From contig NZ_QIBX01000005.1 in assembly GCF_003725995.1 (NCBI RefSeq), positions 1 through 64,000 on the forward strand: a stretch of 64,000 nucleotides of DNA, in the 5' to 3' direction. The stretch is from Slackia equolifaciens (GTDB taxonomy: Bacteria; Actinomycetota; Coriobacteriia; Coriobacteriales; Eggerthellaceae). Shown piece after piece: positions 6,543 through 15,806 of the stretch (within the stretch, counting starts at the first letter, position 1; each line of letters begins with the position of its first letter). The translations under genes and the position numbers were made by a program. The notes under the pieces were generated by a model. It was not told the DNA's origin. It saw only the letters and a program-made list of their open reading frames with translations, and ran no database searches.

Positions 6543-8825
6543 ATGGACGCTTGCATGAGGCGCTGCGACGCGTTGCGCATGGCTTCAGGCGGGTTGCGCG
6601 TCTCTTCGCTTCTAGACTCGTTTCTTGGCGAGGGGCACGTGCGCGAAGGCGGGAATCGCCCTCTTCGTCCCCGGCCTCCTATCACTTTCTACGTTGCGGT
6701 GGCTGTTTGGATCTGTGCCGTTTGTCTCACGGTGATGAGGATTGACGCGGGATTGATCGACCGCGGCGTACCTGAGGACTTGAGTGCAGGCGAGGTCGTA
6801 TTCGAGCTCGCAACTGACGCTCAGCAGGGCGATTTCGGCAAAAGCGCGCAGGCTTTCGTACGACGTTCCGACGGAAGCCGGGTCAAGGTGCTCCTGTCCT
6901 ATGAGGGCGACGTGCTGTACTTCGCGCGCGAACGCATCGTGGGCGCGGCCCGTTTCTCGGAACTGTCCGAGTCGTCGTTTGCGCGGTATGCGGCGGAGGG
7001 GATCGCGTGCCGAGCGAGTGCGTCGGATGTTCGGCTCTGCGCTGAGCAGGGAGTTTTTGGCCCTGTCGTAGCTGCACGCCGCTGGGCTGCCGGGCGTTTC
7101 GATAAAATCCCCGGCATGGGTTCCGCGCTGCTTCGCGCGTTGCTTCTTGGAGATCGCAGCCATTTGGAAGAAGGCGGGCTCTACGACGCGATGAAGACGG
7201 TGGGCCTTGCTCATATGGTGGCCGTTTCGGGTTCGCATCTTGCCGTGGTCGGAGCGTTTGCTGCTGCGATTCTGGCCAGGGCGGGTGTGCCGCGGCGTGC
7301 ATGCGTGGTGGCGCTATGCCTGATGTATGCGGCATATTCCGTATTCACGGGGCTTTCGGCGCCCGTGATCCGTTCAGCCGTCATGGCGGGCGTGGCGATT
7401 TCGTGCGTGTTCGCCTCGCGAAGGTCGTCGCCCCTTGCGGCACTTTCGGTGTGCGTATGCGTGCTCATTGCGATGGACCCAGCGAACGCGCTCTCGCTTT
7501 CGTTCTTTCTCTCTGCCGCATCCACGTTTGGCGTTGTGGTGTTCGCTGGGCTGTTCGCCTCGTGGTTTCGGCAGGCGCTGGGTGGACGCGCGGATGCCGT
7601 GAGTGAGGCGTTCGGTATGACCATGGCCGCAAACCTCCCCATCTTTCCCGTGACGACGAGCGTCTTCGCGCGCGTGCCGCTCATATCTCCGATCGCCAAT
7701 CTGCTTGCTGCTCCGGTGTTTTCGGTTCTCCTGATAGGGGGACTTGTTGCGCTGGCAATAGCGGCCATCGTGTCCGATGCGGGAATGTTCGTGCTGCAGG
7801 CGATGTGCGTCCTCTCGGGACTGTTCTGCGATGTGGCGATGGTCCTTTCGCGCGTGCCCTACGCGGCTGTGCCGTGCGCAATTGGGGCCGTGGAGGCCAC
7901 CTTGGTAACGATCGTCGCCGTTGGGGCCGTCTGGGCCGTTTGGCCGGATGTTTCTGCAAGGGCGATGAGGCTGCTGGCGTGTGCGACGGCTGCGCTTTTC
8001 ATCGTCCTATCGCTATTCGCGCCACGCCTTTCGGCGGATGAGATTGTGATGCTGGACGTTGGCCAGGGGGATGCGATTCTTGTTCGGAGCCAAGGGGCCG
8101 CATTGCTCGTGGACACGGGGAACCAGGATTCAAAGCTTTCTGCCGCGCTTGCGCGTCATGGCGTGATGGCGCTTGATGGGGTGGTTGTTACCCATCACGA
8201 CGATGACCATTGCGGATCGCTCTCGGCCCTCGATTCGCTGATCTCTCGAGGGGGCGTGTTCTTGGCTGAACCGACGTTCTCTTGCGGCTGCGACGGATGC
8301 GACGAACTCATTTCCGATGCGCAACGCGTTGCCGGACCCCATGGAGTGAGCGGCATTGCGCAAGGCGAAGCGATCAAGGTTGGGCGTTTCATCTGCACCG
8401 CCGTGTGGCCAAAGTCGTTCTGCGAGGAGGGAGGCAACGCCGACAGTCTGTGCCTGCTCGTTGAGTACGATGCGCAAGGCGATGGGCTGCCCGAGGCGTG
8501 CGCTCTTCTGACGGGCGATGCGGAGGCCGATCAGCTTGAGGCGATGGTGGAGTCGGGGCTGGTGGGGCATGTGGACGTGTTCAAAGCGGGGCATCACGGA
8601 AGCAAAAACGGCGTGAGCATTGAGGCGTATGCTGCGATGTCTCCTTCGGTGGCGCTGATCAGCGCGGGCGAAAACAATCGTTACGGCCATCCTGCGCAGG
8701 AGGCCCTTGAGGCGCTTGACCAGGCGGGGGCTGAAGTATTTCGCGCCGATACGATGGGCGACGTGACCTGCCGATTTTCCGAATCCGGCATAGAGGTATT
8801 CGCGCAAAAGGATGCAATTGCTTGA
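6543..8825 (+). CDS. comEC: Competence channel ComEC/Rec2
   Basis: A 760-residue polytopic protein that carries single-stranded DNA across the membrane during transformation. After two N-terminal hydrophobic segments and an exterior OB-like region (about 70-200) comes the ComEC core with many helices (about 210-490). The C-terminal metallo-beta-lactamase domain starts near residue 498 (MLDVGQGDAILV) and has VVTHHDDDHCGS near 547, the HxHxDH-like metal motif, and a later KAGHHGS motif. It lies 9 bases after comEA, an operon arrangement conserved in many bacteria. Confidence 0.94.
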   Translation: MDACMRRCDALRMASGGLRVSSLLDSFLGEGHVREGGNRPLRPRPPITFYVAVAVWICAVCLTVMRIDAGLIDRGVPEDLSAGEVVFELATDAQQGDFGKSAQAFVRRSDGSRVKVLLSYEGDVLYFARERIVGAARFSELSESSFARYAAEGIACRASASDVRLCAEQGVFGPVVAARRWAAGRFDKIPGMGSALLRALLLGDRSHLEEGGLYDAMKTVGLAHMVAVSGSHLAVVGAFAAAILARAGVPRRACVVALCLMYAAYSVFTGLSAPVIRSAVMAGVAISCVFASRRSSPLAALSVCVCVLIAMDPANALSLSFFLSAASTFGVVVFAGLFASWFRQALGGRADAVSEAFGMTMAANLPIFPVTTSVFARVPLISPIANLLAAPVFSVLLIGGLVALAIAAIVSDAGMFVLQAMCVLSGLFCDVAMVLSRVPYAAVPCAIGAVEATLVTIVAVGAVWAVWPDVSARAMRLLACATAALFIVLSLFAPRLSADEIVMLDVGQGDAILVRSQGAALLVDTGNQDSKLSAALARHGVMALDGVVVTHHDDDHCGSLSALDSLISRGGVFLAEPTFSCGCDGCDELISDAQRVAGPHGVSGIAQGEAIKVGRFICTAVWPKSFCEEGGNADSLCLLVEYDAQGDGLPEACALLTGDAEADQLEAMVESGLVGHVDVFKAGHHGSKNGVSIEAYAAMSPSVALISAGENNRYGHPAQEALEALDQAGAEVFRADTMGDVTCRFSESGIEVFAQKDAIA

Positions 8826-8831
8826 AAACGT

Positions 8832-8847
8832 GTAAGTTATAAGCTAC
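8832..8847. promoter_or_regulatory. Imperfect palindrome before toxin-antitoxin pair
   Basis: GTAAGTTATAAGCTAC has a TTATAA core with GTA/TAC ends. It lies 15 bases before the toxin start and is a plausible autoregulatory operator for the antitoxin, by analogy with the better palindrome of the paralogous pair at 19248. Confidence 0.4.
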
Positions 8848-8861
8848 AGTAAGGAGTGCAG

Positions 8862-9176
8862 ATGATGAGGGTGGTGCAGGCAAGGTCGTATCGTCGCTGG
8901 TTTGAGAAGCTGTCGGATCGGAGGGCAAAAAGGGCGATTGCGGCACGCATCCGTAGGATTCAATCTCAGGGTGCAATCGCGGGAGACTGGAAACCGATTG
9001 GGAGCGGCATTGTCGAGCTGCGCTTTGATATTGGTCCGGGATATAGGGTATACGTTGCTTTGACGGGGAGCGCATTGATCGTTTTGCTTGCGGGAGGAGA
9101 TAAATCAACCCAACAGCGCGACATCGCCAAAGCCAAGCGTGTTTTGGAGGATTGGAGAATGCTGAATGAGAACTAA
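8862..9176 (+). CDS. RelE/ParE-family toxin (COG3657 type)
   Basis: A small basic protein of 104 residues with the family signature GDWKPxGxGxxELR, GPGYRVY and LLAGGDKSTQxxDI. This matches the COG3657 addiction-module toxins of the RelE/ParE superfamily, mostly thought to be ribosome-dependent mRNA endonucleases. An AAGGAG site at 8851-8856 serves the ATG at 8862 or 8865. The antitoxin gene overlaps by 11 bases. The toxin-first order is that of higBA-type modules. A paralogue with the same motifs lies at 18916-19233 on the other strand. Confidence 0.88.
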   Translation: MMRVVQARSYRRWFEKLSDRRAKRAIAARIRRIQSQGAIAGDWKPIGSGIVELRFDIGPGYRVYVALTGSALIVLLAGGDKSTQQRDIAKAKRVLEDWRMLNEN

Positions 9177-9483
9177 ATTCACTTCGTGGGATATCCAGGA
9201 ATATCTTAAAACCGAGGAAGACATCGCCGATTACCTCAATGCCGCCATAGAAGAGAATGACCCCGAGTTTCTTCAGGTTGCCTTAGGCGATATCGCCCGG
9301 GCGCGCGGCATGATGGAGCTCTCGCGGCAAACCGGTCTTTCCCGCGAGCATTTGTATCGGGCGCTCAGCAAAGACGGCAATCCGCGCATTAAAACGGTGG
9401 AAAAGATCTTGGACGCATTGGGTGTCGAAATGGTGTTTAGGAAGAAATCGCCTAAAGGCAAATCCGCCGATTCTGTCATGTAG
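9166..9483 (+). CDS. HigA-like antitoxin with HTH
   Basis: A 105-residue antitoxin (COG3636 type) that should bind the RelE-like toxin encoded before it and repress the operon. The N-terminal part (EDIADYLNAAIEENDPEFLQVALGDIARARG) is the family core; the helix-turn-helix follows (QTGLSREHLYRALSKDGNP, about 49-67) and the tail (TVEKILDALGVEM) is conserved. The gene overlaps the toxin's 3' end, giving translational coupling. Confidence 0.9.
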   Translation: MRTKFTSWDIQEYLKTEEDIADYLNAAIEENDPEFLQVALGDIARARGMMELSRQTGLSREHLYRALSKDGNPRIKTVEKILDALGVEMVFRKKSPKGKSADSVM

Positions 9484-9506
9484 GGCGCACTTCGCCCCGT
9501 TTGCGT

Positions 9507-9512
9507 TAGACT
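9507..9512 (+). promoter_or_regulatory. Candidate -10 box of a leaderless holA
   Basis: TAGACT lies 7 bases before the holA ATG and no Shine-Dalgarno is present. This spacing places transcription start at or next to the ATG, as in leaderless actinobacterial genes. No convincing -35 box is seen. Confidence 0.4.
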
Positions 9513-9519
9513 GATTGCT

Positions 9520-10488
9520 ATGGCTGACTCGAATCTTCTTTCCGCATACCTTGTCAATGGCGAGGACGAACTCAAGCGCGAGACCGTGCTTAAGCGTTTA
9601 CGTGCCCGTATGGACAAGCTGGGCGATATGGATTTCAATTCCGATACGTTTGACGGCGCCGACGCCTCAGGTCCAGATATCGTCACCGCGTGCAATACGA
9701 TGCCGTTTGCCAGTGAGGCGCGCCTTGTAGTGGTGCGCAATGCCGATTCGCTCGCCAAAGCCGATTCCGAAGCGCTTGTTGAGTATCTTGGGTCGCCAAG
9801 CCCCACGACGGTACTTGCATTGGTGTCGCGCAAGCTGGCGAAAAACACCCGACTGTACAAAGCGGTTGCGGCGTTGGGGAAGCAGGCCGTCATCGACTGC
9901 ACTCCGAAGAAGGCGTACGAGCTTCCCAAAGTGGTTCGCGGCATGGCCGTTTCGCACGGTGTCACGCTCAACGATGCAGGGGCGCGTCGGCTGGTGGATC
10001 TGGTGGGCGAGAACACCGTCCATCTCGACGCCGAAATCAAGAAGCTCGCATTGGCTCATTCGGGAGGGCAGCCAATCGGCCCAGCCGAGGTCGAGATGCT
10101 CGTTACGCGCAGCGCCGAGGTGAAGCCCTGGGATTTCACGGCAGCCTTCGCCGCGCGCGATGCGGCTGCTTGCGTCTCGCTTTTGGGCAAGATGGAATCG
10201 GTAAGCCCGTACGCGCTGATCGGCATGTGCGTCACGCGTCTGCGGGAGCTTATCACCGCCCATGCGCTTGCGGCGCGAGGTCAAGGGGGCGCCAAGGCAC
10301 TTGCGGCCCATCTTAAACAGCCCGAGTGGCGCGTGAAGAATCATCCGGCATGGGCGCGTCGCTGGAGCGCCGAGGAGCTGCGTCATGCGCTCGTTTCGGC
10401 ACGCGAAGCCGAGCGCGCCATGAAAAGCGGCGCTGTTGCCGAAGACGCATTTATGAATTGGATGCTTTCCGTCATCCGCACGCGCTGA
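9520..10488 (+). CDS. holA: DNA polymerase III delta subunit
   Basis: HolA is the clamp-loader subunit that opens the beta sliding clamp. The 322-residue protein has the usual three-domain layout: N-terminal AAA+-like domain with YLVNGEDELKRE at the start (the degenerate nucleotide-site region), a middle lid domain (LVDLVGENTVHLDAEIKKLAL, about 160-185) and a C-terminal collar domain. Length is normal for the family. It has no ribosome site; see the candidate -10 box at 9507. It is the usual neighbour of comEC in Gram-positives, here separated by a toxin-antitoxin pair. Confidence 0.92.
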   Translation: MADSNLLSAYLVNGEDELKRETVLKRLRARMDKLGDMDFNSDTFDGADASGPDIVTACNTMPFASEARLVVVRNADSLAKADSEALVEYLGSPSPTTVLALVSRKLAKNTRLYKAVAALGKQAVIDCTPKKAYELPKVVRGMAVSHGVTLNDAGARRLVDLVGENTVHLDAEIKKLALAHSGGQPIGPAEVEMLVTRSAEVKPWDFTAAFAARDAAACVSLLGKMESVSPYALIGMCVTRLRELITAHALAARGQGGAKALAAHLKQPEWRVKNHPAWARRWSAEELRHALVSAREAERAMKSGAVAEDAFMNWMLSVIRTR

Positions 10489-10539
10489 TATTATGAACCC
10501 GTATCTGCCCGAAAGTCCAACGGGCGATGGGGGTTCTTC

Positions 10540-12216
10540 GTGAAAATGAAAAACATCAGTCTCAAGACCATCTATCTCAGTGCGCTTACCGCCGTGTTTC
10601 TGGTGGCGCTGGCTATGTTCGCGGTTTTCGATCTGAACTCCCAGCGTGAACAGGCGGAATCGGCGATGCTTGAAGAAGCGCGCACGTTTGCGCGCGAAAT
10701 GGATGCAGTCTGGCAGTTCATGGATAACTCCCAAGACAAAATCAACTACACCTCCGACGGAACCTATGAATTCAAGGGGCTCCACTGCGCGGTGGTGGGC
10801 AAGAGCGTTGGAGCTATTTTTTCCGCCGGAAGCGATTATGCCATACGTTATGTGAATCTGGAGCCCCGCAACTATCAAGGCACGCCCGATGCCTTCGAGA
10901 CGGAGGCTCTCAACGCCTTCAATGCGGACCACTCCGTGACCGAGCAATACGGTATTGCGGAGTATGAGGGCGAAGAGCGGTTTCGTTACGTGCAGGCGCT
11001 TGAGGTAGACGAAAGCTGCTTGGAGTGCCACGGGGATCCGGTGGGAGAGATCGATAAAACCGGTCATGCCAAAGAAGGATGGACGCTTGATTCGGTGGGA
11101 GGTGCTATTAGCATCGTCCTTCCGACCGATATGCATGTGCAAGATATGTGGGAGAACTTCATTCGGGACTGCATATACTTCCTGCTCATTGCCCTTGTCA
11201 TCGGCGGTGTGGTGTGGGTTATCACCTCGATGTTCGTGTTTCGCCCCCTCAACCGCATGAAGCTGGCGTTTGGCGAAATGCAGGGCGGATCGCTCAAGGT
11301 GACGCTTGACGACACGCGCACTGCCAAAGAGATCGGGCGCGTGATGCGCGGATTCAATTCTATGGCGGGCGAGCTGCGTTCGATTTATGCCAATCTGGAG
11401 GAAGAGGTGGGCGATCGCACGCGCGACCTTACACGGGCAAACGAAGCTCTCGAGCGTCAGCGCGACGATCTTGCGCGACTCAATCAAAAGCTCGAGCAAG
11501 AGACGGAGTTCAAATCCAACCTGCTTTCAATGGTGAACCATGAGCTGCGCACACCGCTTACCTCAATCATCACTTTTGCCCAGCTTTCGCGCGAATCATG
11601 CGAAGGAGGTCAGGAGGGCGAGCGCGCCAAATGGGAGGAAATCGAAAAGAACGCTCAGATTTTGCTGCGTATGATTAACGATATGCTTGATATGGCGCGA
11701 TCGGATTCGGGCAATATCTCGGCGTCATGCGAGCCTGTTGATCTCGGCGATGTTGTTGCTTCGGTGAAATCGACCATGGCACCCCTGGCCAAGAAATACC
11801 AGGTCGGATTCAGTACGAGTGTCGCGCCTGATGTCCCTCTCGTTATGGGAGACTATGAGAAAATCGCGCGCATGCTTGAGAACCTTGGAAGCAATGCAAT
11901 CAAATTCACGCCCGATGGCGGTAGCGTGCGACTGACCGTGGAATATAATGCGGCTTCGGATTCCGTTTCGCTGAAGATGGCCGATACGGGAATAGGCATT
12001 GCGTCCGAGGATCAAACTCGTATATTCGACAAGTTCTTCCAGGTCGATAGCACCTCAACGCGTAAATACAACGGCAGCGGGTTGGGGCTTGCTCTGGTGC
12101 GAGAGTATGCACAGCTGCAGGGCTATTCGGTGCGCGTGCAAAGCGAGTTGGGCTGCGGGTCAACGTTCACGGTGGAAATTCCCAAAGAGGCGATTGTGGG
12201 GGATGACGATGTATAA
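10540..12216 (+). CDS. Sensor histidine kinase with DUF3365 heme-like domain
   Basis: A 558-residue membrane sensor kinase. One transmembrane helix (about 8-30) is followed by an extracytoplasmic DUF3365/Tll0287-type domain containing a CxxCH motif (C160, C163, H164; CLECHGDP), which could attach c-type heme for redox or gas sensing. A second helix (about 208-230), HAMP, coiled coil (about 285-325), HisKA with NHELRTPL (H near 334) and a HATPase domain with DTGIGI and GSGLGL follow. It starts at GTG 10540 or ATG 10546 after GATGGGGG. Its response regulator overlaps its 3' end. The molybdoenzyme operon downstream is a plausible target (inference). Confidence 0.9.
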   Translation: MKMKNISLKTIYLSALTAVFLVALAMFAVFDLNSQREQAESAMLEEARTFAREMDAVWQFMDNSQDKINYTSDGTYEFKGLHCAVVGKSVGAIFSAGSDYAIRYVNLEPRNYQGTPDAFETEALNAFNADHSVTEQYGIAEYEGEERFRYVQALEVDESCLECHGDPVGEIDKTGHAKEGWTLDSVGGAISIVLPTDMHVQDMWENFIRDCIYFLLIALVIGGVVWVITSMFVFRPLNRMKLAFGEMQGGSLKVTLDDTRTAKEIGRVMRGFNSMAGELRSIYANLEEEVGDRTRDLTRANEALERQRDDLARLNQKLEQETEFKSNLLSMVNHELRTPLTSIITFAQLSRESCEGGQEGERAKWEEIEKNAQILLRMINDMLDMARSDSGNISASCEPVDLGDVVASVKSTMAPLAKKYQVGFSTSVAPDVPLVMGDYEKIARMLENLGSNAIKFTPDGGSVRLTVEYNAASDSVSLKMADTGIGIASEDQTRIFDKFFQVDSTSTRKYNGSGLGLALVREYAQLQGYSVRVQSELGCGSTFTVEIPKEAIVGDDDV

Positions 12217-12910
12217 GGTCATGCTGATAGACGACGAAGAGAGCCTGCAGCGAGCCATGCGCGAGCTGCTGGAGGCGCACGGGTATGCATTCTGCGGGGC
12301 GACCAACGGCGAAGAGGGCATGGAAATGCTATCCACAGAGCATCCTGACCTGCTGCTCTTGGACGTGATGCTGCCAGGAATCAACGGCTTTGACCTGTGT
12401 CAGCATATTCGCGCGCAGGGGAGGCGCATCCCCATCATTTTCATGTCGGCCAAAAGCGATATTGTGGACAAGACCATAGGCTTTAGAGCGGGAGGGGACG
12501 ATTACGTAACGAAGCCGTTCGATTCAGCCGAGCTTCTCCTGCGCATCGAGGCGAATATCCGCCGGCATAAAGATACGATGGATTTCGTACACGCCACCAA
12601 TCGCGAGGGCGTGGCGAAGATCGGCGAGCTTGAGGTGCATTTCGACGAGTACAAGGTACTCGTGCGCGGCAAGCCGGTGACGCTAACCACCAAGGAGTTC
12701 GAAATCGTGGCGTTTCTGGCCGCGCACCCCGGCAAGGTGTTCACGCGCAGCCAAATTCAGGAATACATCTGGGGCGATGCAGACCCGAAATCCAACAGCA
12801 TCACCGTGTTCGTGCGCAAGATTCGAGAGAAGATCGAGGAAAACCCCTCCGAGCCCAAATACCTGCTCACCGTGCAGCGCGTGGGCTACAAGATGACCGA
12901 CGAGGTGTAG
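12209..12910 (+). CDS. OmpR/PhoB-family response regulator
   Basis: A 233-residue regulator with a receiver domain (acidic pair DDEE at the start, phospho-acceptor in LLLDVMLPG, conserved threonine/serine and lysine in MSAKSD and TKPF) and a C-terminal winged-helix DNA-binding domain (TLTTKEFEIVAFLAAHPGKVF onward). The ATG at 12209 lies 6 bases after GGGGG and inside the kinase gene's 3' end, so the pair is translationally coupled. It receives phosphate from the CxxCH-containing kinase and may control the oxidoreductase operon that starts 400 bases downstream. Confidence 0.93.
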   Translation: MYKVMLIDDEESLQRAMRELLEAHGYAFCGATNGEEGMEMLSTEHPDLLLLDVMLPGINGFDLCQHIRAQGRRIPIIFMSAKSDIVDKTIGFRAGGDDYVTKPFDSAELLLRIEANIRRHKDTMDFVHATNREGVAKIGELEVHFDEYKVLVRGKPVTLTTKEFEIVAFLAAHPGKVFTRSQIQEYIWGDADPKSNSITVFVRKIREKIEENPSEPKYLLTVQRVGYKMTDEV

Positions 12911-13123
12911 GACTTAGACTGCCAGCTGCTTGTGAAGCGCGGCTTGGGGGGTAAGGGAAATTCACGTCGCGTTAAACTGCGAGCGCGAAAAGCCATGCGG
13001 GCAGCGTAACGGTTTGGTGGACCGTCTTAGCGGATTGCTCCAGGCGCATCGTCAACATGCATTCGTCCACGAGGGTGGTGTGCTCGTTCTGCCCGGTCTT
13101 TTACGATGCGAGTTTATCTCGGG

Positions 13124-13153
13124 TTAATCTTTAATTCACCCAAACCTTATAGT
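13124..13153 (+). promoter_or_regulatory. Candidate promoter of the molybdoenzyme operon
   Basis: TTAATC (13124-13129) and TATAGT (13148-13153) are separated by 18 bases and leave a leader of about 150 bases before the catalytic subunit. Within the leader, GGTTGCA (13192 region) can pair with TGCAACC (13241 region). The remaining 12911-13123 gap shows no gene. Confidence 0.4.
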
Positions 13154-13314
13154 CGGTTTATCGCAATAATGCACTCTGCGTCGCACAATGGTTGCAGCGG
13201 AAATTGCGAGACGTTTTCGCATCGGGTTCATCTGGGGGAGATGCAACCCTCCCTCCAACATCTTCTCCAGGGCCCGGTTTGTCCGCATAGTCCTAAAAGG
13301 GAGAAGGGGGAACT

Positions 13315-15804
13315 ATGGGCGAGAGCACATCGCGCGGATTCACTCGGAGGAATTTCATCAAAGGCGCAGCGCTTCTCACTGCAACGGGAGCGCTTGCGGG
13401 TTGTGCGCCGCAGACCGAAGGCATGCAGGAGGCAACGACCGAGGTAAAGCCCGATGAAATTTACTGCGGGTCATGTCGCGGAGCATGTATGCAGGGTTGC
13501 CAACTGAATGTCCATGTGCGCGATGGCAGGGTGGTGCGCACGTCTGCTCGAGAGCTGCCCGATTCGCGTTATACTAGAATTTGCAGCAAAGGTCTTACGC
13601 AGCCATTCAGGATGTACAGCTCCGAACGCTTGCAATACCCTATGAAGCGTGTGGGGGAGCGCGGCGAAGGCAAATTTGAGCGTATCAGCTGGGATGAGGC
13701 CATTCAAACCATCACTGACAACTGGAAGAAGAACATTGAGGAATTCGGTCCCGCTTCCAATGTCAAATGCACCAATGGCGGCAACTTGGGTGCACCTACA
13801 TTCGTATGGAGCACGCTCGCGGCCATTCTCGGCATGACGTCAGTCGGTACCGATTTCGATGCCGCCTGGAGCACTGCGGGAACGCCAATGCTGGGCGGGC
13901 CGGATATGTTCCGCGCCCAGAACGAAAACGCTGACCTACTGAATTCCAAGACCATTGTGGCTTGGGGTTTTAATCCCGTTATTTCTCACGTGCAAACCAT
14001 GCACTTTATCAATGAGGCGCGAGAGAACGGCACGAAGTTTATTGTCATTGACCCCGTGTTTAGCCCTACAGCTCAGTTTGCCGACTGGTTTATTCCCATT
14101 AATGCGGGTACCGATGCCGCTTTGGCCATGAGCGTGCTAAATGTTGTTGTGGAAAACGGCTGGCATAACGAGGAGTTCCTAAAGGCGCACACTGAAGCAC
14201 CCTTCCTTATTAAAGAAGACGGGACCTTCTTGCGCATGAGCGATTTAGGGGTCGAGCCCACCGAGGGCGACCCGAATCCCCTGACCGGCGAACCCACCAT
14301 AATTGACCCTAATGTGGTATGGGACGAAGATGCCCAGCAGGCTGTTGCATATGCGGAAGCGAAAAATCCGAAGCTTTCTAAAATACCCCAGGTTGAGGGC
14401 TTTACGGTGAAGACCGAATGGGAAGTTATTGTTGAGCGTATTGCAGAATACGGCCCCGATGCGGCTTCCGAAATTACCGGAGTTCCGGCTGACGACATTC
14501 GCGAGCTTGCGCGCGTCTATGGCGAAGAAGGTCCTGTCAACACCTACAACATTTACGGGTTCAACCACTACTTCAACGCCCATCAGGCATATCGTGCCGT
14601 TAATACTTTGGGCTTTGCGCTTGGCTACATTGGAGTTCAGGGTGGGGCTACGGGCAGCGGCAACGGCGAGCCCTATGGTTTATACAACGTAGTTGGTGTG
14701 AGCATGCCAAAAGATGCCGATGGAAATTACTGCCAGGGTACGAGCCCGCTTTCGCCGCCTGTAAGTGAGTTCAATGAGATTTTTGATACTGGTGAATACC
14801 AGGGACAGCCGTTCCCACTCAAATCCATTGTATTTGCTGTAATAAATCCCCTGGGAACCAACACTGGGCGAGAGTACATGCTGGAGTGGATCAACAAGTT
14901 TGAACTTGTTGTTGTGGCAGATATGGTGATGAGCGAGACCGCGAAATACGCCGACATACTTCTTCCGGTGGCTTATTGGTTTGAGGTGGAGGATGCTTTG
15001 TGGCAAAGCACCAACTCCCCATTTGTTCTTTGGCAGGACAAGGTATGCGATCCTCTTTATGAGAGCAAAAGCGACCGCGAAATGGTAAAGATGCTCGTCG
15101 ATGCGATGGGCTATAGCAATTTCCCATTGCTGGAGAGCGACGATGCCTATCAGCAGGCAATTTTCGACACCGATGCACTGCGTCAGAGCGGCATTACGCT
15201 TGATAAGCTCAAGCAGGAAAAAGCTTTGCGCCATTGGACGGCAGACGGATCGGAATTCATCGCCTATAAGAACTACACGTTTGGTACCTCGTCAGGCCTG
15301 ATTTCCCTCTACCAGGAAGAGCCGTATGTCGCCTATGTTCCCAACTCCGGCTCAAACGTCGATGCGGAGCGTGAGCGCTCTGTTGCCTGGACACCGCCCA
15401 AGGAGGCGTGGATTAACAGCGAAGCGCGCAAAACCTTCCCCTTCCACTGCATCTCGGAGCGTCCTCGAACTCGAACTCACACGCAATGGCAGGATGTGGG
15501 TTACCTTAACGAGCTGTATCCCGAGCCTGTGTGCAAGATTAACCCTGAAGATGCCAGCGAGCTTGGAATAGTTGAAGGGGATACCGTCAGGTTGTTCAAC
15601 GATCGCGGCAGCGTGGTTATGCGTGCCGTTCTTCATGCGGGAGCCCCGCGTAAGACGGTGACGGTTCCTCGTGGCTTTGAGATGGATGAGTTCATCGAAG
15701 GGCACTTCGGTAATCTGTCCATGCACGAATACGACGGAATCAGCAGGAATCAGGTATTTCTCGACTGCGCAATTGACATTGAGAAAATCGAGGAGGGCGA
15801 ATAG
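13315..15804 (+). CDS. Tat-exported molybdopterin oxidoreductase, catalytic subunit
   Basis: An 829-residue member of the DMSO reductase superfamily. The N-terminus has a twin-arginine signal (TRRNFIKG, R11-R12) that ends in a lipobox (LAGC, C30), so it is probably a Tat-exported lipoprotein outside the membrane. A [4Fe-4S] site follows (C51, C54, C58, C90), then the molybdopterin-binding core and a C-terminal bis-MGD domain (INPEDASELGIVEGDTVRLFNDRGS). The substrate cannot be read from sequence; relatives reduce S-oxides, N-oxides or organic acceptors. The ATG follows GGGAGAAGGGGGAA. FeS, chaperone and membrane subunit genes follow, giving a complete respiratory reductase. Confidence 0.93.
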   Translation: MGESTSRGFTRRNFIKGAALLTATGALAGCAPQTEGMQEATTEVKPDEIYCGSCRGACMQGCQLNVHVRDGRVVRTSARELPDSRYTRICSKGLTQPFRMYSSERLQYPMKRVGERGEGKFERISWDEAIQTITDNWKKNIEEFGPASNVKCTNGGNLGAPTFVWSTLAAILGMTSVGTDFDAAWSTAGTPMLGGPDMFRAQNENADLLNSKTIVAWGFNPVISHVQTMHFINEARENGTKFIVIDPVFSPTAQFADWFIPINAGTDAALAMSVLNVVVENGWHNEEFLKAHTEAPFLIKEDGTFLRMSDLGVEPTEGDPNPLTGEPTIIDPNVVWDEDAQQAVAYAEAKNPKLSKIPQVEGFTVKTEWEVIVERIAEYGPDAASEITGVPADDIRELARVYGEEGPVNTYNIYGFNHYFNAHQAYRAVNTLGFALGYIGVQGGATGSGNGEPYGLYNVVGVSMPKDADGNYCQGTSPLSPPVSEFNEIFDTGEYQGQPFPLKSIVFAVINPLGTNTGREYMLEWINKFELVVVADMVMSETAKYADILLPVAYWFEVEDALWQSTNSPFVLWQDKVCDPLYESKSDREMVKMLVDAMGYSNFPLLESDDAYQQAIFDTDALRQSGITLDKLKQEKALRHWTADGSEFIAYKNYTFGTSSGLISLYQEEPYVAYVPNSGSNVDAERERSVAWTPPKEAWINSEARKTFPFHCISERPRTRTHTQWQDVGYLNELYPEPVCKINPEDASELGIVEGDTVRLFNDRGSVVMRAVLHAGAPRKTVTVPRGFEMDEFIEGHFGNLSMHEYDGISRNQVFLDCAIDIEKIEEGE

Positions 15805-15806
15805 CA

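Noticed and set aside
9667-11499. A 610-codon minus-strand open frame
   Set aside because: It mirrors holA and the sensor kinase, both of which have clear motifs on the plus strand.
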